64,000 nucleotides of DNA from Morchella semilibera (lineage: Eukaryota; Ascomycota; Pezizomycetes; Pezizales; Morchellaceae), in contig WBVU01000016.1 of NCBI GenBank assembly GCA_009192285.1, positions 806,001 to 870,000 on the forward strand, in the 5' to 3' direction. A program made the position numbers and the translations under genes. Position 1 is the first letter of the stretch, and every line of letters starts with the position of its first letter. The notes under the pieces are model-generated. The model was given only the letters and a program-made list of their open reading frames with translations. It was not told the DNA's origin and did not search any database. This document shows, in pieces, positions 37,901-50,631 of the stretch.

Positions 37901-37997
37901 GTGAGGGAAAGGGGTTCCGCGTTTTTCGTGTTTTTCCTTTTTCACCTTTTAATTCCTTCGAGAACGGGCATCCAATCTGTTGGACCGGCAACAACGC

Positions 37998-40832
37998 ATG
38001 CTTCTGTCTGGAGATACCGTTGTGATGACACTTCCCCACAACGAGTCCTACACATCAACACATCGCATACAGCATCCTCAACTTCCACAAAATTTCTCCC
38101 GACCTCAGCAACAACCCCAAGACTCGACTTGCTCATCTAACAGCTTTTCTCTTTCTAGTGGAGGCTTAACAGGTGGAAGTGGAGGGACTAGTGGTTTTGG
38201 CGAAGGGCACAAGGACTCTAGCAACACTCCGAACGGGGGGTTTTCAGCTCTCTCTACTTCCACTGCAGCAAGCACATCGGCTTCTAAAATGAATTCAAAC
38301 GGATTTAACAACGCCACGGCAGAGCGTGACAATCAACCGGCCTCGGCTCCGGGGTTGGGGGCGGGATCGGGAACGGCTGTAAGGGTAGTGCCGACCGTAG
38401 ATAGTTCGTATTTCCCTAATGGATCTTTATTTGATCCCCTATCTACCCCAAGTTCAGCGCCAAATGGTACTTCATATCCACCTGTACTCCATGGGTCCCC
38501 TACCCTGCCTTTAAACAACAGCGCCCGACCCCCCCAGAGCTCTATGACAGAATCTTCAGTGTTGCTTACCACTACAAACGCTACAGTTAATCCTCCAAGA
38601 TTCTCAAACAACCTCTCACCTACACCTATAGCATCTGGACAGCAGTCCTCACAACAGCTACCCGCATCAACAACTATCCGACATAGACATACCCTACAGG
38701 TTCCCAAACCTAGCAGTTCGAACCGGCAGAGCACTCCTAGTGGAAGTGCAGCGGATGCGGTGACAAGTGGTCGGTTCTCTCCCACCTCAGCTACTCCTAG
38801 GCGAGCATCTATATCATTAGGGCGCAGAGGAACAAGGTCCTTACATTCCGACATGCATATTGACGAGATACCCCAAGATGAGGAGGCAGTACGGATTGCC
38901 GAGGCGATCAAAGCTAAACGGGCCAGCAAAAGACGAAAGGCAGAGGAGGAGCTGGATGATGAGAAGGTCATGGTCGGAACAAAGGTCGACCAGAACCACG
39001 TCAATTGGATTACGGCTTACAACATGCTTACGGGTATCCGATTCACTGTATCGAGGATAAACGCCAAAATGGACCGGCCCCTAACAGAAGCCGATTTTGA
39101 CGCTAAGAATAAGTTCTCTTTTGATATGTTAGTAGGCCCCTGAGTTTATAAACGCCCTTTGTTTTGTTTTGTTTCGTTTATATATTTTTGGACATAACTG
39201 ATCGTAAAATATAGCACTGGAAACGAACTCACCCCATCTGCCAAGTATGACTTCAAATTCAAAGACTACTCGCCGTGGGTATTTCGACACCTTCGAGCAA
39301 AGTTCCGATTGGATCCAGCAGACTATCTTATGTCTTTAACCAGCAAATATATATTATCTGAATTGGGATCACCTGGAAAAAGTGGAAGTTTCTTTTACTT
39401 TTCACGGGATTATAAATACATCATTAAAACCATTCATCACGGAGAGCATAGGTTTCTTCGACACATTCTGAGAGATTATTACAAACATGTGGAGGATAAC
39501 CCTGATACCCTTATATCACAGTTTTATGGGCTGCACCGAGTCAAAACTCCGTTCGGGCGGAAAATCCACTTTGTTGTCATGAATAATTTGTTCCCACCAC
39601 ACCGCGACATCCACCAAACTTTCGATCTAAAAGGCTCGACGATTGGACGTGATTTCAAGGAGGAGAACCTAGCACAAAACCCTCGCGCCACTCTGAAGGA
39701 TTTGAACTGGCTTCGACGGGATATGAACTTGAACTTCGGCCCTACCAAGAAGGAGCTCTTCCTTCAGCAGGTGCATCGAGATGTTGAACTATTGAAACGC
39801 CTTCATATCATGGACTATTCATTATTGTTGGGTATTCATGATCTCACTAAGGGGAATAGTGAAGATATCCGGAACAATACGCTTAAGGTGTTCCAGCCTG
39901 GTGCTAGTACCGCGGAGGCTGGTCAGGATGACCCAGCTAGCCATATGCTACAAAGAACACCAAGTAAGATGGAGAAGGCTAGGCAGGCTAGAGAACTGAG
40001 GAAGACGATTAATAAAGAAGTGCCAATTACCCTGGATAGAGGTGCAAATCGACTACCAGAGGAGTTTTTAGAGTATACATAATCTCTATTCTACGAAGTC
40101 CATAGGAAGCGGAGATACTAACAGTGAGGTAGACAAAGGAACACCATTTTCTACGGCGATGACGGCGGCTTTAGGGCGACACACGAGAACGACGAGAACG
40201 GAGACGTCATTTACTACCTTGGAATCATCGATTGTCTCACACATGTAAGTATTCTAATGGTTTTCACGTTACGCTAGAGGTTTGCTAACATTTGATAGTA
40301 TGGATTTGTCAAAAGATTAGAACACTTCTGGAGAGGTCTATCTAACCCCAAGGACCAAGTTTCGGCCATTCCACCAGACGGATATGGGGACCGATTCTTC
40401 AAGTTTATCTCAGGGCATGTGAAATCACAAGAGGAGGCAGCTAGAGAGAAAGTAGCTAGAGAGAATGCTGCTACCACAGAAGGAGCTGTATCTGAACCCT
40501 CTCAACATGATTTGGAAAGATCCCGGGAACGAGGCACAAGCGAAAGTGATAGACCAAATAGAACTCTAGGTGCTGTTCGTTCACCTTCCGCGGAACGAAC
40601 AGCAGGAACGTCTGGCACGGTCTTACCGGTCGTCGAGGAGGCTGGTGAAGGAGGCAGTTCTCGAAGTCGAAGTCATAGGGATAGCTCAAGTGATAACGGG
40701 CGATCGGGATATGTGGATAGTGTGACGGATAGGCGGGCATCTAGGGAGACTGGAGAGGAGGTTTTCTCACGTGGCAAAGCGCGCGCGATGCCCGAAGATA
40801 TGGCAATTCGAGTTGAGAGGGTTTCTTCTTAG
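37998..40832 (+). CDS. MSS4: Phosphatidylinositol-4-phosphate 5-kinase (Mss4 type)
   Basis: Four exons (37998-39127, 39215-40072, 40133-40244, 40299-40832) give 877 residues. The N-terminal 330 residues are Ser/Pro/Gln-rich and low complexity. The PIPK domain begins near [19 protein letters not shown] and has [39 protein letters not shown] (ATP-binding lysine), DLKGSTIGR, the catalytic [11 protein letters not shown], and the specificity loop [22 protein letters not shown]. It makes PI(4,5)P2 at the plasma membrane, controlling actin, endocytosis and cell-wall signalling. Intron 2 has a perfect TACTAAC branch; the donor could instead be nine bases earlier without changing frame. The C-tail is Ser/Arg/Glu-rich. 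The ATG at 37998 is the first in frame. Confidence 0.94.
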
Positions 40833-42339
40833 GATTGCTAGGTAGGCGCTTGGTTTTTAAAGAAGATTGAAGAGTATATCGGATGATCTTTCTCGCGAAA
40901 CTTTTTTAAATACGCATCGAGGGACGTTGAGCGCGAAATGGTGTTTTGGCTTGTTCTAAGGGAATGCGAGTAGTTGGAACAGAACAACTGTAGATCACAG
41001 CGTGGGTTTAAGGTTAGAGTTCTCCTTTCTTTTCTGAGGGCGGTCCCATCTGTGAGGGAGCGTATATTATTATTATTGAGCATGACTCTTCCAGCACCAT
41101 CTGGTGTCTTCTTTTCTTTTGTGATATCTCCTTGGTTTTTGTCTTTTCCTTGTACGTTAGTCAGAGTCATCGTCATCGAACGACAATCTCGCCATTTCTT
41201 TCTTTTTCAGCACCGTCACATTCCCTCGATTGTATCTTTTCTTTTTTACTTATTTGCGTCTCTATGTTGAATTTTTTGCATCTCCCCCGTTACCATATTC
41301 TGCGTATGGGACGGCAAAAATGGGGAGGTTGTTATAGCGGCTTGGGGTTGGAAAGGATGGATTCGGGCTTAAGGGAAATTCGTTATGCTTGTTCTTTCTT
41401 TTTTCTTTATCTTTTATCCTTTTTTCTTTCTATTTTTGTTACCGTCTGTGTCGAGTTTTTTGCGGTTTTATCCATATTTTCTGATATAGTAATTCGGTTC
41501 GTATGTGTAATATATTTGGCAGGCGAAGGGGGGGTGGAGGCTTCAACTGAGGAAGATTCATTTTTCAAGGAAACCGTCTGGCCGTGAGTTCCTATTTCTC
41601 TAGTTTTGGTTCTGGAAATTAGTATTTATTTCTTATCTGTCTCCTTATCTCTTTACTTACTTTGTCCTGCCACCCCGCGCACCTCTACTCTACGCTGTTA
41701 CCCACCTACATTCAAGGTGAGCATTTCTTCTGTTTTTCATTTTCACTTCCCGTTGGGCCCTTTTTTTGTCTGAATTTCTTTCCTTTGTTTTCTTTCCTTC
41801 TTTCCTTCCATTTGTTATCTGCTTTCTTGTATGTTGCGCGCGGTTTGTGAGGTTCATGGCGGCGAAAAATCATTGAACGGCTTTCTTTAGTGTAGTTAAA
41901 TAATATATTGAAACGTAAAAAAGTGAAAGGAAGACCCAATCTTTTTGTTATTACAAGCGATATTAATTACAGAACGCTTTCTGGATGCGTTGTGGGCCGA
42001 ATCATATACTATCACTCACATACCATCGTTAGGCAAGTCTAGGTGACGGGAAAGCTGAGGGAATGACTTTTCCATACGAGATCAACTGGAGACAAATCAT
42101 ACAAAATTCAAATGAGCTGTGAAACAGGATAAAACTAGTAATTAACTACTACCAAATATACGCCGTCGTTTCCTTTCACTCAACCCTCTCTAAGCATTAC
42201 GCAGGAAAAAGAAAATAGATGCAAAAGAAGCTAACTCGTGAAAACCACCCCCACTGGCACTAGCGAAGCCCTGCTCAGCACCCCTCGTCTATCTCTGGGA
42301 ATTGTTCTTTTAGCATAACTAGATACCCGAAGGTCTCTT
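40833..42339. other. Convergent intergenic region, MSS4 and MSN5
   Basis: Very T-rich on the plus strand, consistent with 3' untranslated sequence of the kinase gene. A 151-codon open frame at 41132-41587 is hydrophobic only because of the T-richness and has no motif. No gene is supported. Confidence 0.6.
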
Positions 42340-45300
42340 CTATGCAAACATATCTGCAACGCCACCCAGATCGGGGCTTTCCTGTCGTTTTTCTGCGTAC
42401 TGCATTTGCTGTTTCCTCTCTGCCTGGGTTCTCTGTTTGACGACTGGGGCTGATTTTAGAAGTTTTCCCTTTTCACTAACTGCAACTCCACGTAGGCCGT
42501 CAAGTAACTCAAGTATCAATGCACGTTGCTGACGTGTACTAGTAGCTAAAGTTAACTTTTTGTAACAGCTATCGACCTTGTATTCCGTAATACCCGGAAG
42601 CGATAAAAGTAGATTACGAGGTGTGGTTGATGTGGGAGAGTATAGCAAGAATATAGTAGCTATAAGCTGCGCGAGATCTTTCTGGACATCGACGAAATAG
42701 TCCTCGTGAAGAGACTGATAATACATTGTTAGTATGGGCTTAATGGGGCAGTGGAAGGGACAAACATACATCGATGGCGGCCATAAGTACCTCTCGGCAG
42801 ATAAATTCTCTTATGTCGGGACGATCCGCCTGAAATTCTGGCACAATTGATCGGAAAACCCTAATGATAATTCCGCAGCATCTCGAATCTCTCATCCTCA
42901 GTGCATGGGTGCAAAACAAAATCAATGGCTCCAAGACTGAATCCATCGATAATATAAATTCTCTCATTATTTGTTCCCCGGGTCCAACACTCTGTAACTC
43001 TGGCGCTGCAACCTGGCTTAAAAAGCCTGGATTTGCATTGACCGCTTCGCCAGGTCTCTGGGGGTCTAGTAGGCCTGCGACAATTAAGACCGCTGTGTAC
43101 GTAAGTTGCCTAAGAATGCTCTCCTCTTTCATTTCCTCGGCCAGCTTATCATCATCTTGAGTAATCTGTCCCTTCTGCATAAGTTCGTTCCATTCTCCGC
43201 TGATCTTACGGTCAACTTGAGCGAAGAGGCTTGCCAGTAATGGTGTCAAAAAGTGTGCCCTCAGTGTCGTCGGACAGTCATCAATGATGTATCTAGTCAT
43301 ATTTAATAGAATTGACATCTGGTGGGAGCTTAAAGCGTGTGCATCCGCGAAGAGTGCTAATGCAAGTGGCCCTGGAAGCTCGTTCAGCCCATAGAAATGA
43401 ACATCCACTCTCGACATGCACCATAAGATTGAGTAGCAAGCTTCCCTGACCATCCGTATTGCACCCCTAATGGAGGAAGCAAGACCCTCCATCGTTGTCT
43501 TGGTCTTTGTAACGTTCTCGTAAAACTCATCTCGGCTACCAGTAGAGATCCCGGCTTGCCAGAAACGATCTGTCAAGATTTTCCGGATAACGCTCTGTAA
43601 TTCAGGCTGGAGCCCCTGCCAAGTCGCTGGATTGTGGAAAGCATGTGCGTGGCTACCAATTTTTTTTTCTTAAAATTAACATTCCGAAGATTGAGGCCGT
43701 GTAGAAAAAATCTTACCTGAGAAATTTAAGTAGGTTAGGAAGAATCATAGGTATCGAATCATGCCAGAGTGCGCATGAAATATTATATGCATTTGATGGT
43801 TTTCTCAACTGCTCGGTAGAAACGGCTAAGAAAGCTTTCGTAGTTCGTATTGGTAAGTTTTTGAACTTTTCTGTAAGCTCAAGTTGCAAAGCTTGACCCT
43901 CTTCGTCCAAAGGTTGTTTCGTGAAGTCAGAAATTTCGTTAACACGTCTTGAAATCAAGTAATCTTGAACCTTATCCAGCCCCAAAACCTGACAAAAGCC
44001 TTGAAAAGTTTGCAGAGATTCGGTAAGTCCTGGATCCCTCCAGGACTCACGAACAGGAAAGATGTATCCTTCCAACCGTGACTGACGCAGTTGTGGGTCA
44101 ATATTCTTTGTTCGGTGACTATCATCTCGTTAGTTTGGGGTGGAAGGGGAGGGTGATGGGTATATATACTTTATTGTGAAAAGAAAGGTGTGAAAAGCAA
44201 TCTTTGTACGATCATCAACGTTCTCTGTAGCCACGATCTCGGTGATTTTAGTTTGAAGCTGGTCATAGACTAGCATTAAGTGATCCGGCATTTTCATTGC
44301 CAAACGCTGAATTTCAGTAGTACAAACGCTCATGAGCTCCTTGACAGCGTCCGTATATGCATGGTTTGGTAGATACTCGACCGGCCTGGTAAGTAGAACC
44401 TATAGAAGAGTTATAGTTAGTGGGTCCGTTATCATGTGAGATGCGGAGAAAATAAAAAACAATGAGACAAACATGTTCAAGGATCTTTAGCATCAAATCT
44501 GCTTTCTTGTGTAAAGCAGAGGTAGAGACAGTGACCATCAACTGAATGACTCTCCTTCGGATCATGGGATCTTCGAAATTCATGGTGAGGACTCGCTCAC
44601 ACCATGCCTCAAGGCGTTGTTCAAGTTCGTCTCGATTGTTGTTATACTAATCCAGAGAAAAACAAGCTGTGATCAGTATAAAGCTACATATGTTTATATA
44701 AGGGTGAAATACATTTGTTTGAGAGGCCGAAGGGTTGTTGTTCACACCATCCGCCCATCTAATGTACCCCTTTAGAGCAGCTTCCATGACAGTGAACTGA
44801 GCATCTAACTCTAGGAAAGCGTTTGAATTCTTGCAATAGGAATCCACTACGTCGGGTATATTAGTAACGTACCTATATCAAAAGACAGTACCCACTTAAT
44901 GAAAGTGAAGAAGGCGATTAGCGACTTACGTGTAAATGGAGGGCTTCTGTTGTATAAACCGGTTAAGGAATTCTCTGCCTGAGACATGATATATGGGAAT
45001 GCCTCAAATGGTCGCTTTCTTACCATACTCTCAACAATACTTTGACAAAACCTCCGATAATTTCCAAGGAATGCGTGCCTCTCTGGGATAGTGTCAAGAT
45101 CTTCATTTAAGAAAAGCAGTATTGGATTTGAGTCGTCTTCCATAACCTCATACTAAATAAGGTTTAGCTCAGCCTTAGTATTAGGTAGACAAATTAAAAG
45201 GGTCTACTTACCCTCATTAACCGGGAGGTAACCAACTCCAACAGTCCAGGTATTAGCGGTAAAACAGCCTCATGCTCACTAAGAACATCCTTCTTCACAA

Positions 45301-46751
45301 TTCGGGTCCAAACGTTCAATACTGGTATAGAGACCGCTAGACTATTATGGCTAGTGATCTCAAACAATAATTTCATGAACTCCGATATGTCAGTTTCCGG
45401 CAACATTAGGTTTGCCTTTTCCTCTATAAAACTGGCTAGATTGGCAACCATCTGATTCGGAGTTGTATGGGTTAGTGACCACTCGGTAACTCCCGGGAAC
45501 TCCACATCTCACCTCCGAGAATCTCTTCAAAAAAAGATATGGCTCTTCATCAATATTATTTGGATCAACTTGTATCCAATTGAAAATCTTTCTTAATAAA
45601 TCCACTGTCTGGGCATGGTACATTGGACAAACGATTTTCTGAAAGTCATCATCCTCAATGAGGATCCTTGTGAAGAGAGTATGAAGGCACTCTGTGGCGA
45701 CCTAGATCATCAGTCTTAGCGTGTGCTTTTTCCGTGGATGCACAAAGCGTGAGATTGGAATGAAGTTACCATTTGTACTGCTATCGTTTCTACCATTAGG
45801 GACTGCCCAACGGTTTCAACTACTTTTGCTGCAGCTATAGCTCTAAAGTGATAAAGTCAATTTTAGTATTGAAAAAGAAAGAAAGAAAAAATTCTACTTA
45901 AAAAATATAGAGACGTACTTTGGGATAGCCCAAGCCATACATGCCTTCAAAGTCCCCAAAACCCTTATCGCACATGCCTCAACTTCGGAATTGCCTTGCA
46001 CGCCGGCCTTCAAGCATTGATCCAGCATATCCACAAGCCTTGCAAGCCAGCCTTCTTCTCCGGATACGAGAACCACACTCGGATCTCGCAGAGGAAAATG
46101 TTCTCTCAGCACTGATAAAGGCGTAAATATGTCTATGCATGCCTTGCTCAAAGGTGTATTTCTGATCCCGGCCACCGAATCCTCTCTGTTGAAAACGTCC
46201 TCAACCAAGTTTTCCAAAATTGATAAAACCAAGTCTCGTTGCGCAGGGTTCCCTTCCCTTGAAGAATTCTCCCAGAGTTTTGCCAGAAGTTCATCCATGT
46301 CTAGCCACTCGTTTGCCCATGAGCGCTTTGCAACCTCTACCCACAGCTGTGCAATCTTATTCCGTAAATATACAGGATCTCTCCCGTCCATCTTGACATT
46401 CTCAGCTAAGGACAAAATCCAGTTCCGAACTGTGGTGCTTTCTTCGACCGAATATTCATCCCAGTGGTATTTTAGAGCATGTTCCAATAGTAGCAGCCCG
46501 AAATGCCTTACCACGGCGTTCTGGCCCCTATCATAGGCCAAAGTAAAGCCATGGTAGGGGGCCTCCTTCTCGCTTTTTGCAGACTCCAGGAAAAGCCCTG
46601 CCTGTTTTCGAGAATCATTAGTGCTGTGCGGGTCGTAGACAATTTCAAGGGCCTGTTTGATCTGGTTGAGGGGCTGTTGGTGACCGCTGCTATTATTTAT
46701 ACCGTTGGAAGCCGGCGTGGGAGTGACAACATTTCCCCCTCCTCCGTCCAT
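42340..46751 (-). CDS. MSN5: Karyopherin Msn5 / exportin-5 family
   Basis: Eleven exons (46751-45919, 45842-45770, 45701-45513, 45451-45212, 45152-44930, 44846-44713, 44646-44473, 44399-44170, 44118-43717, 43652-42770, 42714-42340) give 1251 residues, the expected size of the family. The N-terminal third has the importin-beta-type RanGTP-binding HEAT region (IKQALEIVYDPHSTNDSRKQ, RHFGLLLLEHALKYHWDEYS, LRNKIAQLWVEVAKRSW). Exportin-5 signatures follow: FLGNYRRFCQSIVESM, LDAQFTVMEAALKGYIRWAD, NHRTKNIDPQLRQSRLEGYI, and a C-terminal HEAT block ending in a Gln/Lys-rich tail. In fungi it exports phosphorylated transcription factors and, in some, imports cargo (family knowledge). Acceptors before LDSYCKNS and NHRTKN were chosen by family alignment from memory and frame; the first of these is the least certain junction. 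Confidence 0.93.
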
Positions 46752-47900
46752 GCTGGAATTTGAAAGGGTATGTTGCAGGCGAATGTTCTTCCGTAGGCGG
46801 ATTAGGGATGTGCTGCGTTTATTCGGGTGTTCTGTCAGATATAGATGATGCAAGCAAAGAAAACAGTGCTAGCCAAAGTCAGCAAGAAAAGTGCAGCTCT
46901 GTCAATTATGGTGCAATTTTCTTTTCCCTTTCTATCCCCGTTTTCTTTTTCCGACTACTTTCGGACAATTTTCTTCTTTTCGAGTTGACGAAGGAGCAAT
47001 AGGTCGGAGATTTTAGTACAGACGGTTTATGGGTGACGCCGCGCTGGAAGGGGAGGGGAAGGAGAATAAAGGGAAAAAAGCAAGAGGAGCTCAAGTCTCA
47101 TAGAACAGGTGACAACGCGCAGCCTAACAACGGAGTGACAAGGGCAGCAGAGTAGGTTAACTACATGTAACTATTAGTGAGCGAGCAGATGAGTAATAAT
47201 AGTTTGTAGAGCTGGTGAGTCAGTCAAAGTTAATATTACTTACAGGTCACACGAATGAATCAGTGGGGAATCGCTAATGAGGGTGTAACTTTATGAGGGG
47301 GAGATTCCCGCTGGGAGGGATCGTGCGCCGGCGGCCGCCAGCAACAGTTCAGGAACAGAATTTCCTTAGACCCAGTGGGAGTAATGCACGGTGCACAGAT
47401 GAAGCTGTGGTACACGCATTACTAGAATCCCGGATTGCGAATTAATTATCTGCAAATTTAGATGAGTTCTACGTAATTCTGCCTCTTCTCCCTTTTTTGT
47501 GTTGGTCTGCTTGCTGCACTTGGTTTCGAGCTCTAGCTCTCTCCTTCCGATAATTCAGTGTGCGGGGAGTGGCTCCACCGCTTTGGTCACACCAGCTCTT
47601 GAGTGCGCAGGGGACCTTTTGAGCAGCCACAACATTCAAGTAGATTCTGGTGGCCGTTGCGTCCCATCCGCCACAAACACAGATTGTTGCCACCCCGCAG
47701 TTTCGTGTATGATCTCCCCCTCCTCCGTCATTGAGTCGCGTTTCCCTGCAGCATTCCTTGCACATGCTTGCCTAAAATCATCACAGCTACAAATCCGTGC
47801 CTCTCACCAGTAATCATCTTTCTTCATTCTACATAACTTCCTTGTCCTTATACCGACAACTAGGTAGATAGCAAGTGGCAGAGAAGCGGAACAAGCAAAG
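46752..47900. other. Divergent intergenic region, MSN5 and VID27
   Basis: Shared upstream region of two genes pointing outward. No supportable gene: a 98-codon minus frame and 104-codon plus frame near 47.5-47.8 kb overlap each other and lack motifs. One TACATGTA at 47161-47168. No core promoter element stands out. Confidence 0.55.
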
Positions 47901-50631
47901 ATGTTTATGCTACGGAATGTGGGCAAGTTAATATTTGGCGATTCGACCAAACAAGATATCATCCAGCTTGATCAAGGCCAGCTCTACATTGTTCGACCAA
48001 ACTCCGTCAAGGGCTATAGCGAATGCATGTGAGTTTGGAAAACAAGTCTAGCCACAACCCTTTGTTACTTTCAAAATTCTGATTTGTCTATCAAAATACA
48101 GATTTAAAGATGCCGCCGCTACGATCCGCAGGACATCAACTAACTTTCACTACCAGCTGGTAATCCAGCGTGCTTATGAAGAAGGAGAAGAGCAGCTTGT
48201 CGATGATGCTGAGGATTTCGACGATACAAAGGACGAAAAGACGTTTCTACTCGATGAGAGCCTGCACCTACGGTACACCATTCGCGATGGACAAGCAGTT
48301 TTTGCGTGGAGAGATCTAAGTGGGGTTAGTAGAAACTATTATATTTCCCTGTGCATTTACTGACTGCCATAGGATCCTGGTGATTTATATGAGTTTATCT
48401 GCGACCCCAGTGTACAGCCTAGTTCAGCGCCTACCTTCGAGCTTGTAGCTATGCAGTGTCAGTTTGAAAGAAAATTTAGGAGAAGCCATGAAACAGCAAC
48501 AGAGCCAGAGCTGCTTCAATTTTCTTTTTCGTAATTACACTCTTTCCGTGTATTGTGTCTTGCCCAAAATTAAGACCCTAATAATGAAGTTGAAGAGATT
48601 CAATTCCATCTGCTTCTGTAGTACCTGGTTCACCTACAACTTCAACATCTATTTCTGCGTTCTCCTCGCCGGGAGCAGCTGCCGCATCCCCCGCAAACAA
48701 GGCTATGCCTCCTCCGGCAAAGAAACTGGAGACCCCCGCCCGAAAAACGAGAAGTCAGACAAAGGAGCCGCCGCCTGTTGCAGCTACCGTTGCTCCAGAA
48801 GCCGCAGTTGCCCCAGCGGTGGGAGAAACCCTCACGTCAGAAAGTGCAGCGCTGCATCTATTCGATTTAGCAAGTTCCACGTTCTCATTGCAGGACTCTC
48901 AAGTTACGGCAACAGTCAGTGAAATCGGACCGTGGCAGTGTATGCCCTATTACATCCCCTTGAGAGCTCAAGAAACTAATGTTATATAGATTGGTTTCAA
49001 ATCGAGGGCCAGAGTAGGTCATGGGTGGGCCAGCCAGTAATTGCCGATATTAACCCTGTTTTCAGTTTTGAGTACCTCTCTTTCATCTTTAATCACTACG
49101 GTGAAGATGGGTCTGCCTACTCATGGCTTTTGCGTTTCAAAGATATTGAGAGTGAGGAACGTTTTCAAGAAGGCCTCATGCGTGCCCTGTGGGAACAATT
49201 GAATCAGCAAAAATGGATTAAGGCTAAAGATCAAGACAAGGAATATGTACTTGAAGCATTTCAAGATACTGTTATGGAGGACGCACCGGACCTTGAAGAG
49301 GAGGAGGAGGAGGAAGAGGAGCAGTTCGAAGAAGCAGAAGAAGATGTGGGTAATCGCAGCGAAGAGTATGATAGCGATGAAGAAGAGGACAATACCCATG
49401 TTAAGGGGGGCTCAAATGAACAGAACAGCCAATTAGCTGTTGGGTATAAGCATGATAGAAGCTTCGTTGTTAGAGGGAGTAAGATCGGCGTATTCAAGCA
49501 CACTGACAATAACCAACTGGAGTTTGCTACAAATATCACGAAAGTTCTGACGCCAAAAGGGCAGCTGTTCGAACCTAAGAAGGTTTGTGATTTTATCACT
49601 CTTAATGACTAACTTTGCTAATTTGCGTTGTAGGTGATGCTGCACGGAGAGGACACCGGCATGATCATGCAAGATGCGAATAACCCCCATAGCGTTTATC
49701 GGATGGATCTAGAGTATGGGAAGGTTGTTGACGAGTGGAAGATCCATGATGATATTCCTATCAACATTTTCACCCCAGAAAATGTAAGGTTCTATAAGTT
49801 CGATGCTAAGATGACTTTTGCTTTACTGACAATCCTCAGAAATTTGCACAAATGTCTAATGAGCAAACCTTTCTCGGTCTTTCTCACAATGCGCTCTACC
49901 GGGTTGACCCTCGCTTATCCGGCAACAAACTCGTCGAGTCGGAGCTCAAACAGTATGTCTCCAAGAATGACTTCTCCGCTGCCGCAACCTCCGCAAAGGG
50001 ATATATCGCTGTTGCCTCGAATAAAGGTGATATCCGTATGTTTGACCGTCTAGGTATTAACGCCAAAACACACATCCCGGCTCTTGGGGAAGCGATCATT
50101 GGTCTTGATGTCTCAGCGGATGGCCGATGGATCCTGGCGACGTGTAGAACGTATATTCTCCTTATTGATGCACTTCAGAAGGAGGGGAAGAACGAGGGCA
50201 AACTCGGATTTGAAAAGGCCTTCTCAAAGGACTCAAAGCCCCGACCACGCAGATTAGGACTCAACCCGGAGCACGTGGCACAAATGCAAGCGGAGACAAA
50301 ACAGCCCCTGTCTTTTACAGCAGCAAAATTCAATACCGGCCCGGATGCATCCGAAACTTCAATCATTACTTCAACCGGGCAATTTATGGTTACATGGAGT
50401 CTTAAGAAGGCCATTGCAGGGGGAAAGTCTCAATACACCATCAAACGGTATGCCGAGGAGATTAAGGCAGATAATTTCAGGTTTGGAAGCGATAAGGACG
50501 TCATTGTGGCCCTACCGCATATGGTGGATATGGTCAAAAAGACAGCTTTCAAAAAGCCATCAAGAGATAGTATTGCGACGCCTGTCAGGCAGCTCAGGTC
50601 TCGACAGAATATTGTCGCTAGCCCCTATTGA
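47901..50631 (+). CDS. VID27: Vid27 family protein (vacuolar import and degradation)
   Basis: Seven exons (47901-48028, 48102-48324, 48373-48530, 48596-48939, 48990-49582, 49634-49783, 49840-50631) give 795 residues, the usual Vid27 size. The start MFMLRNVGKLIFGDSTKQDI, then GQLYIVRPNSVKGYSECIF, DAAATIRRT and QRAYEEGEEQLVDDAEDF are the conserved N-terminal Vid27 region; a Ser/Pro/Ala-rich linker follows. ADINPVFSFEYLSFIFNH is the central Vid27 PH-like part, then a strongly acidic stretch (runs of Glu, about residue 380). The C-terminal half is the predicted beta-propeller: KYTILL-like repeats such as GYIAVASNKGDIRMFDRLG and GLDVSADGRWILATCRTYIL. The cytosolic role in catabolite degradation of fructose-1,6-bisphosphatase is known only from yeast. 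Confidence 0.94.

Larger units (their letters stand above)
31357..37997. other. 6.6-kb gene-poor interval with hairpin elements
   Basis: No frame here has a recognisable motif or continues across plausible introns. It starts with the T-rich H1 3' region and ends with the PI4P 5-kinase promoter. Three inverted-repeat elements lie at 33.98-34.94 kb and eight TACATGTA palindromes between 32.6 and 37.3 kb. There is no transposase or reverse-transcriptase remnant I can see. The function is unknown; it may be a graveyard of small non-autonomous elements. Confidence 0.6.

Noticed and set aside
41132-41587. Hydrophobic 151-codon frame resembling a membrane protein
   Set aside because: The hydrophobicity comes from T-rich 3' untranslated sequence; no conserved residue pattern.
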